NCBI GenBank assembly: GCA_022511265.1
Contig: JAFLRX010000011.1
Coordinates: 1-64,000 of the forward strand
Source: Eubacterium sp.
GTDB taxonomy: Bacteria > Bacillota > Clostridia > Oscillospirales > Ruminococcaceae
Reading direction: 5' to 3'
Length of the DNA: 64,000 nt
The notes beneath the pieces are model-generated. The model worked only from the letters and a program-made list of their open reading frames with translations, had not been told where the DNA came from and made no database searches. The translations under genes were made by a program, and so were the position numbers. This document shows, in pieces, positions 44,342 through 53,170 of the stretch (position 1 is its first letter; each line of letters begins with the position of its first letter).

Positions 44342-46321
44342 TTACATCACCCCTTCGTTAAATTTCTTCATAAATTCCTTAAAGCCGTCTTGTATAATAA
44401 ACTCATCCGAGAGATATTTCCAAGAGCTGAGCAGCACCGGCAGCTTCAGCACATCCGGCAGCTGGTTGACGTAGTCTCTCAGCAACGCGCCCTTGTTTTC
44501 ACCGTAATAATCCGAAAGTACATTTCTCGCGTCTTTCGCCTTTTGGTCGGTTTCGGCGTCTGCCAGCCCCGCAATATGCTCGTTGACCTTATCCGGGGTA
44601 TAGTACTCAGACAGCTTTTCTCGTCCTATCGGTACTATCTCGCCGTTTTCGTCCAAATACAGCAGCGAGTTGTTGTATTTCTCAAACACCGGTCTCAACG
44701 CCGTTACCAGCTTTTTAAGGTCGCGCTCGTTGTCCAGCGAGCCGTCCTTTATGCCCAATGCACGGAGTATCTTATCCAGCTTTTCCTTGGTGTACTCAAG
44801 TGCCGCCGACGGGTTAGCCAGATCAAGCTCCAACGGCAGATTAAAGTCGCCCTTGAATTTCAGTATCATCTCTTTGGTAAAGCGCTCGCCCGCCGCCAGT
44901 ATGCCGGTCAGCTCGAATATGCAGCGCGCCGCGTATTCCGCCGCCTGCGGCAGATCAAACAGCACGTTTCTTCCGGGCAGCCCCGCCGAAATGCTTTCGT
45001 AGATCTTACCGTACATTACCTTTGACAGCATACGTCCGTCGAACAACGCGTTATCGTCGGCGAATAATATAAACTCGCGCAGTCCGTTGCGTACATGCCT
45101 TGCGGCACGCACCTCCAGCACCATCGGGTCATCCGGCAGCTCGTAATTGAATATATGCGTATAGCCCTCCGACGCGCTTACCGACAGGCCTGCCGCGTCC
45201 ACCGTTATGAATATTCTGTCTTCTTTAGAGGCGGACACACGCTCGAACTTCTTGCCGATGCGCCCGGTGTTGAACACGCTGCCGCGCTCTACCCTCAATA
45301 TTCCGCTGCTCTTGGTGTACAGCGCATATATTACCTTTGCGAGATAATTCGCGGTCTCGCGCGTTACGCAATATACCGCAACGCGTCCGTCGGTATTCTT
45401 TATAATATCGTCCAGTCTTGACAGGAAGCAATCCAGCTTTTTGTCAACCCTGCGCAGCTCGTCAACGTCTCTCAGCGTGTATACCGGCTTGATATACAGT
45501 CTTGTGATGTCGGTGGCATATTCCTCAAATATATTTCCGCCGTAGGGGTACGCAGGCATACCGGTTTTAAGGTCGGTCATTCTGCGCAGACCGTTAAGGT
45601 ATATCGGGTCGTATGAGTAACGCAGCAGCACGGTCTTACGCGCGGTCTCGCCGCGGAACACCTCCGGCTCGAAATGCCTTGTCATCGGCACGTCACGGCT
45701 GAAATCAAGGCTGTTTTCGTCTATCACATAGCTTTTTGCCGCAGCCGCCTTTGACTCGTCCGCCAGCAATGCCGCCGCCGTACGCCCTAACGCGCCGCGA
45801 TCGCCGTCTCTGCCCACCGGGAACGGCGCAAAGATAAGCAGCTTGTCCGTCTTTATTCCCAGCTTGTCGGTGTACAGCTTTTCATCTATACCGTTTACCG
45901 ACAGGGTAGCGTCTATTATCACAAGGTCCCAGGTGACAGCCTCGCAGGACTTTTTCAGCACCTCGCTGCCGCCCTTCAGCGACGCCACCGACGCAATATA
46001 CATATTAGAGGTCAGCTCTGAAAAATACTCTATCGTGCCGGGTGAAGAGTTAAGCATCTTAAAGTCCGCGCCGCAGCCGGTGACTATATCGCTGTAGCGA
46101 TTATACATCAGGTTCTGCGGACAGATGATAAGAATGTTAGGCAGCTCTTTTTCCACCAAAGTGTCGATTATCGCCAGCTGCATCGTCTTGGTCACATCGG
46201 TGCCGTATTCGTCCAGCACAAAGCAAAAACCGAACCGGCGCAGTCTGTCGTTGCAGACACGGCTAAGCGGATCGGATTGCCTGCCTTGATATAATATCCA
46301 TTTTATTTCATCAGTTTTCAT
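44342..46321 (-). CDS. SNF2-like protein with degenerate helicase motifs
   Basis: 659 residues. The overall order is that of a superfamily-2 motor: FVLDEYGTDVTKTMQLAI (33-50) sits where SNF2 has DEMGLGKT, ILIICPQNLMYNRY matches motif Ia, WDLVIIDATLS (131-141) replaces the DEAH box with DATL, RVAVYCVTRETANYLAKVI opens the second RecA half, and FITVDAAGLSVSASEGYTHI followed by FNYELPDDP and RAARHVRNG stand at motifs V and VI. Walker A and B look unable to hydrolyse ATP. A 220-residue helical C-terminus follows. It is the first gene of a two-gene unit with the GHKL ATPase. Inference: a structural or nucleic-acid-binding partner. Confidence 0.8.
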   Translation of the reverse strand: MKTDEIKWILYQGRQSDPLSRVCNDRLRRFGFCFVLDEYGTDVTKTMQLAIIDTLVEKELPNILIICPQNLMYNRYSDIVTGCGADFKMLNSSPGTIEYFSELTSNMYIASVASLKGGSEVLKKSCEAVTWDLVIIDATLSVNGIDEKLYTDKLGIKTDKLLIFAPFPVGRDGDRGALGRTAAALLADESKAAAAKSYVIDENSLDFSRDVPMTRHFEPEVFRGETARKTVLLRYSYDPIYLNGLRRMTDLKTGMPAYPYGGNIFEEYATDITRLYIKPVYTLRDVDELRRVDKKLDCFLSRLDDIIKNTDGRVAVYCVTRETANYLAKVIYALYTKSSGILRVERGSVFNTGRIGKKFERVSASKEDRIFITVDAAGLSVSASEGYTHIFNYELPDDPMVLEVRAARHVRNGLREFILFADDNALFDGRMLSKVMYGKIYESISAGLPGRNVLFDLPQAAEYAARCIFELTGILAAGERFTKEMILKFKGDFNLPLELDLANPSAALEYTKEKLDKILRALGIKDGSLDNERDLKKLVTALRPVFEKYNNSLLYLDENGEIVPIGREKLSEYYTPDKVNEHIAGLADAETDQKAKDARNVLSDYYGENKGALLRDYVNQLPDVLKLPVLLSSWKYLSDEFIIQDGFKEFMKKFNEGVM

Positions 46322-46365
46322 TCCTCTGCCCTCCGAAAAGCTGTAAAAGATGATTATACATACTA

Positions 46366-46394
46366 ATTATAATACATTTCTTAGATTTTTACAA
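46366..46394 (-). promoter_or_regulatory. Promoter of the helicase-like/GHKL pair
   Basis: Minus strand TTGTAA, 17 bp, TATAAT, about 40 bp before the ATG at 46321. The divergent HD-domain gene has its own promoter, so the pair is an independent unit. Confidence 0.75.
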
Positions 46395-46509
46395 CGGGTA
46401 AAATGCAATTTATTTATATTTTATCTATAAATTACAAAAAACAACGAAAAATTCGTTTAATATTCACAAAATTGTTTTATTTAATGCTTTCATATTCACC
46501 GCGCTTCTC

Positions 46510-46538
46510 TTGACAAAGACCGATAAATATAGTAATAT
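46510..46538 (+). promoter_or_regulatory. Promoter of the HD-domain gene
   Basis: TTGACA, 17 bp, TAATAT, about 50 bp ahead of the ATG. Confidence 0.8.
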
Positions 46539-46586
46539 AAAGGTGTATGTGAGACAGTACGAGCAATTGTAAAGGCAGGTGGATAT

Positions 46587-47183
46587 ATGAGCCTCACCGA
46601 ACAGGAAATATCGGCTAACAAGCAGCGATTTATCAACATTATCCGTGATAACGTCAAGCGGGACGGTGCGGAAAAGCTGCTGGAATACCTAACCGATAAG
46701 AGCGACTTTTTCATTGCCCCCGCCAGCACACGCTTTCACGGCTCGTATGACGGAGGGCTGGCGCAGCATTCGCTGAACGTATATGACTGCCTGAAGGACT
46801 ACCTTTCCCGCGAAAGGTCGCGCGAGCAGTACAAGATGAACTACAGCGAAGAGACGATAGCTATCAGCGCGCTGCTGCACGACATCTGCAAGGCCAACGT
46901 CTATGTACGCGGCACCCGCAACGTGAAAAACGAGCAGGGCGTGTGGGAACAGGTGCCCACCTACTTTTTCGAGGACAACCTCCCCTACGGTCACGGCGAA
47001 AAATCCGTATATATGATTACCGGCTTTATGCGGCTGACACGGGAAGAGGCATTCGCGATACGCTATCATATGGGCTTTTCCGGGTGCGAGGAGAAAAACA
47101 ACGTCTCCAAGGCGTTTGAGATGTTCCCGCTTGCGTTCGCGCTGAGCACCGCGGATATGGAGGCAAGCTATTTTATCGACTGA
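46587..47183 (+). CDS. HD-domain hydrolase
   Basis: 198 residues. Metal-binding HD motif: His61 in GGLAQHSLNV, His98-Asp99 in ISALLHDICKANVY, GHGEKSVYM and Asp in LSTADMEASYF. Arrangement is close to the HD domain of YhaM-type 3'-5' exonucleases, but no OB domain is attached, so the substrate (nucleotide or nucleic acid end) is open. Cytoplasmic, monocistronic, divergent from the GHKL/helicase-like pair. Confidence 0.85.
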   Translation: MSLTEQEISANKQRFINIIRDNVKRDGAEKLLEYLTDKSDFFIAPASTRFHGSYDGGLAQHSLNVYDCLKDYLSRERSREQYKMNYSEETIAISALLHDICKANVYVRGTRNVKNEQGVWEQVPTYFFEDNLPYGHGEKSVYMITGFMRLTREEAFAIRYHMGFSGCEEKNNVSKAFEMFPLAFALSTADMEASYFID

Positions 47184-47271
47184 TAAAGCCGGGGTTTAGC
47201 CCCCTTATACTGTGTATTTTGCCGAAAAATGCGTATTTTAGAAAATTTGACCGAATATGATAAATTTTTTC

Positions 47272-47300
47272 TTGACATCCAGGAAAAATTATTATATAAT
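47272..47300 (+). promoter_or_regulatory. Promoter of the rpmH-rnpA-yidD-yidC-khpB operon
   Basis: TTGACA, 17 bp, TATAAT: perfect sigma-A match. The leader of about 105 bases holds short hairpins (cccga-agata-tcggg type at 47352-47367 and ggcgg-ataa-gccgcc at 47376-47390) before AGGAAAGGA. Confidence 0.88.
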
Positions 47301-47413
47301 ATTAAAATGCGGCGTGTAAACCGCGCTATTATCAAAATAATGAGGAAATGACCCGAAGATAGTCGGGTGAATACGGCGGATAAGCCGCCTAAACAGGAAA
47401 GGAATGGATAGTT

Positions 47414-47548
47414 ATGAAGAGAACATATCAGCCCAAGAAGCTTCAGAGACAGAAGGAACACGGCTTCATGAAGAGAATGGCTACCAGAAACGGACGCAAG
47501 GTCCTTGCAAGAAGACGCGCTAAGGGCAGAAAACGTCTGAGCTATTGA
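47414..47548 (+). CDS. rpmH: 50S ribosomal protein L34
   Basis: 44 residues, too short for the track: [20 protein letters not shown], then [20 protein letters not shown] and RLSY. Length and sequence are canonical. It opens the conserved rpmH-rnpA-yidD-yidC-jag order found near the replication origin of many bacteria; dnaA, usually the divergent neighbour, is not here. Confidence 0.97.
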   Translation: MKRTYQPKKLQRQKEHGFMKRMATRNGRKVLARRRAKGRKRLSY

Positions 47549-47570
47549 TCACAGCGGCGAACCAAGCCGT

Positions 47571-47939
47571 ATGAAGAGATTTTCAAAGAAATACCTATGC
47601 ATTAAAAAGGACCGTGAGTTCCGCTGGCTTTTCAAAAAGGGGGACTGCACGGTCACTAAGGCATTTATCTGCTATGTCAACGAGAGTAAAAGGCGGAAAA
47701 ACCGCATAGGGATAGTTACCGGCAAAAAACTCGGAAACGCCGTCACGCGCAACCGCGCGCGCCGCGTAATACGCGAGGCGTTCCGTCATATCGAGCCGGT
47801 GCTTGCCGAGAGCACGCAGAAAAGATACGATATTATTTTTGTAGCGAGGGGGGCTGCCCCTCATTTAAAATCCACTCAGATATACAAGCTGATGGAAAAG
47901 AACATTCTCGGCAAATATGCCAATGCTAAACAAAAATGA
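47571..47939 (+). CDS. rnpA: Ribonuclease P protein component
   Basis: 122 residues, strongly basic. FRWLFKKGDCTVTKAFICYV and the RNR box GNAVTRNRARRVIREAFRHI are the family motifs. It assists the RNase P RNA in removing tRNA 5' leaders. It lies 22 bp after rpmH and overlaps yidD by four bases. Confidence 0.97.
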   Translation: MKRFSKKYLCIKKDREFRWLFKKGDCTVTKAFICYVNESKRRKNRIGIVTGKKLGNAVTRNRARRVIREAFRHIEPVLAESTQKRYDIIFVARGAAPHLKSTQIYKLMEKNILGKYANAKQK

Positions 47940-48184
47940 AGTATATAATGCTGTTTTTTGTAAAAATATACAGACTCACGTTTTCCAAGTGGCTGCCGCG
48001 CTGTTGCCGATTTACACCCAGCTGTTCCGAGTATGCAATGACTGCTATCAGGAGGTTTGGTGCGGTAAAGGGCGGCTATTTGACGTTGAAGAGACTGGTG
48101 CGCTGCAACCCTTTTTCCGAGGGGGGCTATGACTATGTGCCGGAGGAGTATTATTTTTTCAAAAAGGCAGGAAAGCGGGACTAG
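47936..48184 (+). CDS. yidD: Membrane protein insertion efficiency factor YidD
   Basis: 82 residues. An amphipathic N-terminal helix and the cysteine-rich core CCRFTPSCSEYAMTAIRRFG, KGGYLTLKRLVRCNPFSEGG, DYVPEE are diagnostic. It supports YidC-dependent membrane insertion. Coupled to rnpA through ATGA. Confidence 0.96.
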   Translation: MKYIMLFFVKIYRLTFSKWLPRCCRFTPSCSEYAMTAIRRFGAVKGGYLTLKRLVRCNPFSEGGYDYVPEEYYFFKKAGKRD

Positions 48185-48214
48185 CCCGCACATTTTTACG
48201 GAAGGTGATTTATC

Positions 48215-49594
48215 ATAGATTTCATATACACGCTTATCGGTACGCCCATGGGCTATATCATGTGGCCTATTTACCTGCTCTTGCAGAACTTCGGCTGGGC
48301 GATAGTTATATTTACACTTATAGTAAAGGTCGCTATGCTGCCGCTGACCTTAAAGCAGCAGAAAAACATGGCGATGTCACAGCTGTTCGCTCCTAAAGTA
48401 AAGGAGATACAGCAGAAATACAGAAACAACCGCGAAAAGCAGACCGAAGAGCTGCAAAAGCTGCAGCAGCAGGGCTATAACCCCGCGGGCGGCTGCGGTC
48501 CGATGCTGCTCACCATGCTGATACTGTTCGGTATGATCGACGTAATATACAAGCCCATGACACACATGGAGCATATCGGCGCCAACGATATCGCCAGCGT
48601 TACCGCTATCGCGCAGGAGACCGAGATAACCGGCATCCTGCTCAACGAATACAACGCGGAGGATCTCGCGCTTATCGAAGAGTACATTGCCGGCAATACC
48701 GACGTTGTGTTCATCTCCGAAGAGCATGCGCAGCTTACCCATGCGTTTGCCGAGGACGAGGGCTTTACCAAAGACTTTGATGAAAAGGCACCCGCGACCA
48801 TAACCGCGGAGGATATAAGCAAGTACGGCTCACTGTTCATTACACAGGAGACGGTGGCTAACGACCTGCTGGGCAACAACTCACGCCTGACCGCTGAGAC
48901 CAAGCAGAAGATAAGCATGGTCAAGACCAGATACAACGGCCTGCAAAAAGAACTGCTGGCTATACAGATATACAAGAAGTACCCCGAGACCTTTAATTCC
49001 AGCAACCGTATAACGGATGAGATAAAGGATCAGATGCAGAACCTTTCCGAGAATATGATGTTCTTCGGCCTGGATTTCGGTAACACGCCGAAATTCCTGG
49101 TGTTCGAGCCGCTGCTGCTGATACCTGTGCTGTCGTTCCTGTTCTCGGCGGCGTCCATGCTGCTGTCGCAGTACTTTAATAAAAAGAACAACCCCGAGAC
49201 TGCCAACGCACCCGGTATGGGCGGTATGAAGGTAATGCTGTACATTATGCCTTTGTTCTCACTGTGGATCGCGTTCAGCGTACCGGCGGGCGTAGGCTTC
49301 TACTGGACTGTCAACTATGTATTCAGCATTATCCAGACCTTACTGATGCAGAAGTTCTACAACCCCGAAAAGCTGAGAGAGCAGGCGGAGATAGAGTTTA
49401 AGGCAAAGCACCCTAAAACCGCCAAGGTGACCACTACCGCTGTAGTTACCGACGCGGAGACGGGCGAGGAAAAGACCGTTACTAAGGAAGAAACGCTGTC
49501 ACAGAAAGAGATAAACCGCAGAAAGCTTGCCGCGGCAAGAAAAGCCGACGCAGAGAAATACGGCGAAGAATATGACGACAGCGACGATATATGA
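48215..49594 (+). CDS. yidC: Membrane protein insertase YidC, apparently AUA-started
   Basis: About 459 residues. The first ATG (48248) would drop DFIYTLIGTP, which belongs to the conserved N-terminus of Firmicutes YidC (xDFIYTLxGTPLGYIMW). The frame is open only back to 48209, where a TGA stands just upstream, and the only start-like codons are ATC (48212) and ATA (48215), the latter nine bases after GGAAGG. Helices: GYIMWPIYLLLQNFGWAIVI, PLTLKQQKNM cytoplasmic loop, GPMLLTMLILFGMIDVIY, then an extracytoplasmic insert of roughly 140 residues longer than in Bacillus, then three C-terminal helices. It inserts membrane proteins alone or with Sec. Confidence 0.93.
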   Translation: MDFIYTLIGTPMGYIMWPIYLLLQNFGWAIVIFTLIVKVAMLPLTLKQQKNMAMSQLFAPKVKEIQQKYRNNREKQTEELQKLQQQGYNPAGGCGPMLLTMLILFGMIDVIYKPMTHMEHIGANDIASVTAIAQETEITGILLNEYNAEDLALIEEYIAGNTDVVFISEEHAQLTHAFAEDEGFTKDFDEKAPATITAEDISKYGSLFITQETVANDLLGNNSRLTAETKQKISMVKTRYNGLQKELLAIQIYKKYPETFNSSNRITDEIKDQMQNLSENMMFFGLDFGNTPKFLVFEPLLLIPVLSFLFSAASMLLSQYFNKKNNPETANAPGMGGMKVMLYIMPLFSLWIAFSVPAGVGFYWTVNYVFSIIQTLLMQKFYNPEKLREQAEIEFKAKHPKTAKVTTTAVVTDAETGEEKTVTKEETLSQKEINRRKLAAARKADAEKYGEEYDDSDDI

Positions 49595-49618
49595 TTGAAA
49601 AGGAAAGGACCTAAGACC

Positions 49619-50581
49619 ATGGAGAAAATTTACACCGGCAAGTCGCTGGAAGAGCTGGAGGCACTGGCTTACTCCGAGCTTACCGCACTGGGCGCGGCCA
49701 AAAGCGACATTTCCATCGAAGTAGTAGAACAGCCCGTTAAAAAGCTGTTCGGCAAAAAGGGCGACTATAAGATAAAGGCGGTATGCCCCGACCTTGCTGA
49801 AGCATCTGCACCCGCACCCGCCGCAGCACCCGCAGAGGCAGAGCCTGTCAAGCAGGCAGCCCCCGCTGAGACAGAGACTGCATCTTCCGCAGCTATCACC
49901 GACGACAGCCGTAAAAAGGCAGCTGTTGCCGCGGCTTATCTCGAAAAGGTGCTTACCGCACTGGGTATCGAAAACTTCAACGTAAATATAATCGAAAAAG
50001 AAGACATTATCGTGCTGGATATCACCGGCGAAAATCTCGGCGCGGTTATCGGCAGACGCGGCGAAACTCTGGATGCGCTCCAGTATCTCGCTATACTGGC
50101 AAGCAACCGCCACGACGAGCCCTATTGCCGCATGACCGTTGACTGCAACGGCTACAGAGACAAGCGCGAAGAGACCCTCAAGGCTCTGGCACAGCGCACC
50201 GCCAACAAGGTGCTTCGTCAGGGCAGACGCATCACATTAGAGCCGATGAACCCCTACGAGCGCAGGATAATCCACAGCACCGTTGCGGATATCGAGGGCA
50301 TTTACTCCAACTCCATCGGTGAAGAGCCTTACAGAAAGGTCGTTATCTCCTGCTCTCAGCGTCACGCCGACAGCAAGCGCGCAGAGCGCAGAGGCGGCAA
50401 CAGACGCGGCGGTAATACCACCCACCGCTCTTACAAGCAGAGCAGCGGCTTCTCCACCTCGTTTGAAAGAGAGTACAAGCGTTCCGCTCCCGCTCAGACC
50501 GACGAGCAGCCTGTTGAGTATTCGCAGGAGACCGTTGAAGCGGAAAAGAATGCTACTCTTTACGGCAAGATAGAATTTTAA
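49619..50581 (+). CDS. khpB: RNA-binding protein KhpB (Jag)
   Basis: 320 residues. Jag-N domain (KSLEELEALAYSELTALGAA), a Pro/Ala/Glu-rich linker, KH domain with GENLGAVIGRRGETLDALQY, then R3H domain (PMNPYERRIIHSTVADIEGI, RKVVIS), and an Arg/Gly/Ser-rich tail. Partner of KhpA in RNA binding and cell-wall growth control in Firmicutes. The start is the ATG after AAGGAC at 49619; eight codons of the track ORF precede it. The last gene of the rpmH operon. Confidence 0.95.
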   Translation: MEKIYTGKSLEELEALAYSELTALGAAKSDISIEVVEQPVKKLFGKKGDYKIKAVCPDLAEASAPAPAAAPAEAEPVKQAAPAETETASSAAITDDSRKKAAVAAAYLEKVLTALGIENFNVNIIEKEDIIVLDITGENLGAVIGRRGETLDALQYLAILASNRHDEPYCRMTVDCNGYRDKREETLKALAQRTANKVLRQGRRITLEPMNPYERRIIHSTVADIEGIYSNSIGEEPYRKVVISCSQRHADSKRAERRGGNRRGGNTTHRSYKQSSGFSTSFEREYKRSAPAQTDEQPVEYSQETVEAEKNATLYGKIEF

Positions 50582-50609
50582 TTCAAGTCCGTAAACTATA
50601 AATTTCATA

Positions 50610-50644
50610 AAAACGCTGATATTTTCACAATATCAGCGTTTTTT
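50610..50644 (+). terminator. Terminator after khpB
   Basis: 14-bp perfect stem aaaacgctgatatt/aatatcagcgtttt, 5-base loop, followed by T. Confidence 0.93.
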
Positions 50645-50690
50645 GCAATTTGCAGATTTTCAACTTGCAAAATTTGTGCAATTTAACCTA

Positions 50691-50719
50691 TTGACAATTT
50701 ATGCGTTTGGGTGTAAAAT
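50691..50719 (+). promoter_or_regulatory. Promoter of glnN
   Basis: TTGACA, 17 bp, TAAAAT. Transcription would start near 50726, leaving a leader of about 95 bases. Confidence 0.8.
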
Positions 50720-50741
50720 ATATAGCGTAACGAGAAAGAAC

Positions 50742-50780
50742 AAAGGCGTTCTGATATGGTATCAGAGCGTCTTTTTCTTT
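50742..50780 (+). promoter_or_regulatory. Terminator-like hairpin in the glnN leader (attenuator candidate)
   Basis: aaaggcgttctgata pairs along 15 positions (two G-U) with tatcagagcgtcttt around loop tgg, followed by cTTTTTcTTT. It lies after the promoter and 40 bp before the glnN start, so it would stop most transcripts unless relieved. Clostridial glnA/glnN genes can be controlled by ANTAR antiterminators; the short leader here leaves little room for the usual two-hairpin ANTAR target. Confidence 0.65.
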
Positions 50781-50819
50781 TAACACGATTAAACTAACTC
50801 TTCAGGAGGAAAAGGAAAA

Positions 50820-52916
50820 ATGGCAGAAAAGACATACGACGTCACCGAATTATTCGGCTCGGACGTTTTCAACGAGGCAGTGATGAAAGCAAAGCTGCCT
50901 AAGGCTACATTCAAAGAGCTGATGAAGGCTATCAACGGTCAGGCAGAGCTGACGCTCCCCGTTGCTGAGGTAGTAGCCAGCGCAATGAAGGACTGGGCGG
51001 TAGAAAAGGGCGCGACCCACTACACCCACTGGTTCCAGCCGATGACCGGCATCACCGCGGAAAAGCACGACAGCTTTATCTCCCCCGTCGGCGACGGTAC
51101 GGTTATTATGGAATTTTCCGGCAAAGAGCTTATTAAGGGCGAGCCGGACGCGTCGTCCTTCCCCTCAGGCGGTATCCGCGCTACATTCGAGGCAAGAGGC
51201 TACACCGCTTGGGATCCCACCTCCTATGCATTTATAAAGGATAACACCCTGTACATCCCCACCGCGTTCTTCTCCTATTCAGGAGAGGCGCTGGATAAGA
51301 AGACCCCGCTGCTGCGCTCTATGGACGCCGTTTCCAAGCAGGCACTGAGAATACTGAGACTGTTCGGCAACGAGACCACCAAAAAGGTTGTCGCTACCGT
51401 CGGCGCGGAGCAGGAATACTTCCTTATCGACAAGAAATACTATGACAAGAGAAAAGACCTTATCCTTACCGGCAGGACGCTGTTTGGTGCCGCTCCGGCA
51501 AAGGGACAGGAGCTTGAGGATCATTACTTCGGTGCTATCAAGCAGAGGGTCAGCGACTATATGAAGGACCTCGACAAGCGTCTGTGGGCACTGGGCGTAT
51601 CCTCCAAGACCAAGCACAACGAAGTCGCCCCCTGCCAGCACGAGTGCGCACCGATATACGAGTCCGCTAACCTCGCGTCCGATCACAACCAGCTGACTAT
51701 GGAAATGATGAAGAAGGTCGCGCTGGAACACGGTCTGGTATGCCTGCTGCATGAAAAGCCTTTCGCGGGCGTTAACGGCAGCGGCAAGCACGACAACTGG
51801 GCGATCTCCACCGACGACGGTCAGAACCTGCTTAACCCCGGTAAAACCCCGATGGAAAACGCGCAGTTCCTGACATTCTTAGTTGCCATCATCAAGGCGG
51901 TTGACGAGCACGCTGACCTGCTGAGACTGTCGGTTGCTACCGCAGGCAACGACCACAGACTGGGTGCGAACGAGGCACCCCCCGCTATCATCTCGATGTT
52001 CCTCGGCGAAGAGCTGACCGAAGTTATCGACGCGCTGGTTGCAGGTACTAATGTAGAAAGCAAGCGTTCAAAGTTTGATATAGGCATCTCGGTACTGCCC
52101 AAGTTCACCAAGGACACCACCGACAGAAACAGGACTTCACCGTTCGCGTTTACCGGTAACAAGTTCGAGTTCAGAAGTCTCGGTTCGTCACTCAACATCT
52201 CCGGTCCTAACATCGTGCTGAACACCATCGTTGCTGACGCGCTGGAAGAATTCGCCGACAAGCTGGAGGGCGTAGAGGATTTCCAAGCATCGCTGCATGA
52301 CCTGCTGGTAGAAACTATCAAAGAGCATAAGCGCATCATCTTCAACGGCAACGGCTACGACGACGCGTGGGTAAAGGAAGCTGTCGAGGTACGCGGACTG
52401 CCCGAGTTCAAGTCATCGGTTGACGCGCTCCCCCACTTCTGCGACGAGAAGAACGTCAAGCTGTTTGTTAAGCATAAGATATTCAGCGAGGTCGAGGTAC
52501 ATTCCAGAACCGAAATACTTATCGAAAACTACAACAAGAACATCAATATCGAGGCACTGACTACCGCAGAGATGGCTAAAAAGCAGATACTCCCCGCTGT
52601 CATCGCGTATGAGAAGGACATCTGCGAGGCGCTTGTCGCTAAGAAGAACGCAGGGCTCGGCTATACCGTTGAGCAGGGCATCGCAAGCAAGGTTGATTCC
52701 CTCGCCGCAAGCCTGAACGCTAAGATAGACGAGCTGGAGAGCGCGACTGTAAAGGCACACGGCATCGACGATGTGTTCGAGGCGTCCAAGTGCTATCACG
52801 ACGAGGTATTTGCCACCATGCAGAGCCTGCGCGCGGTAGCCGACGAGCTGGAGACTATCGTCGGCAGCAAGTACTGGCCGTTCCCGACCTATGAGGAGCT
52901 GCTTTTCACAGTATAA
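50820..52916 (+). CDS. glnN: Glutamine synthetase, type III
   Basis: 698 residues, the long GSIII type. Family landmarks: [140 protein letters not shown]. It makes glutamine from glutamate and ammonia with ATP in the cytoplasm. Start ATG after AGGAGG. Monocistronic with its own promoter, leader hairpin and terminator. Confidence 0.97.
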   Translation: MAEKTYDVTELFGSDVFNEAVMKAKLPKATFKELMKAINGQAELTLPVAEVVASAMKDWAVEKGATHYTHWFQPMTGITAEKHDSFISPVGDGTVIMEFSGKELIKGEPDASSFPSGGIRATFEARGYTAWDPTSYAFIKDNTLYIPTAFFSYSGEALDKKTPLLRSMDAVSKQALRILRLFGNETTKKVVATVGAEQEYFLIDKKYYDKRKDLILTGRTLFGAAPAKGQELEDHYFGAIKQRVSDYMKDLDKRLWALGVSSKTKHNEVAPCQHECAPIYESANLASDHNQLTMEMMKKVALEHGLVCLLHEKPFAGVNGSGKHDNWAISTDDGQNLLNPGKTPMENAQFLTFLVAIIKAVDEHADLLRLSVATAGNDHRLGANEAPPAIISMFLGEELTEVIDALVAGTNVESKRSKFDIGISVLPKFTKDTTDRNRTSPFAFTGNKFEFRSLGSSLNISGPNIVLNTIVADALEEFADKLEGVEDFQASLHDLLVETIKEHKRIIFNGNGYDDAWVKEAVEVRGLPEFKSSVDALPHFCDEKNVKLFVKHKIFSEVEVHSRTEILIENYNKNINIEALTTAEMAKKQILPAVIAYEKDICEALVAKKNAGLGYTVEQGIASKVDSLAASLNAKIDELESATVKAHGIDDVFEASKCYHDEVFATMQSLRAVADELETIVGSKYWPFPTYEELLFTV

Positions 52917-52980
52917 ACTATTTATTATCTAGACCTTGGAGGGCAATAGTCCTTTAAGATAATCTGCACCCTTTTCCTTT

Positions 52981-53014
52981 GGCTATGGTCTTTTGACCAT
53001 AGCCGACTTTTTTT
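52981..53014 (+). terminator. Terminator after glnN
   Basis: 10-bp perfect stem ggctatggtc/gaccatagcc, loop tttt, followed by seven T. It lies 65 bp after the glnN stop. Confidence 0.92.
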
Positions 53015-53115
53015 GCAGCGTGCCGCTGCACCCAATTTAGCTCGATTTTTAACAAGAAAAGTTTTTAGGTTTTTGCTCCGGCAAGATGTTACAGCTTTTT
53101 ACAAAAGTTTATTTG

Positions 53116-53144
53116 TTGACATTTCCGGGGTGCTGTGCTATAAT
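53116..53144 (+). promoter_or_regulatory. Promoter of the GNAT/FMN reductase/GyrI-like cassette
   Basis: TTGACA, 17 bp, TATAAT: perfect match, about 27 bp upstream of the GNAT start. Confidence 0.87.
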
Positions 53145-53170
53145 TGTCAAAAACCAATCGGAGAAAAGCT

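Noticed and set aside
44342-46321. Active SNF2/DEAD-box helicase
   Set aside because: Walker A lacks the GKT core and the DEAH box is DATL, so a catalytically active call is not supported.
46322-46586. Possible replication origin next to the rpmH block
   Set aside because: AT-rich but without a cluster of DnaA boxes; the TTATCCAC-like matches found in the window lie singly inside genes.
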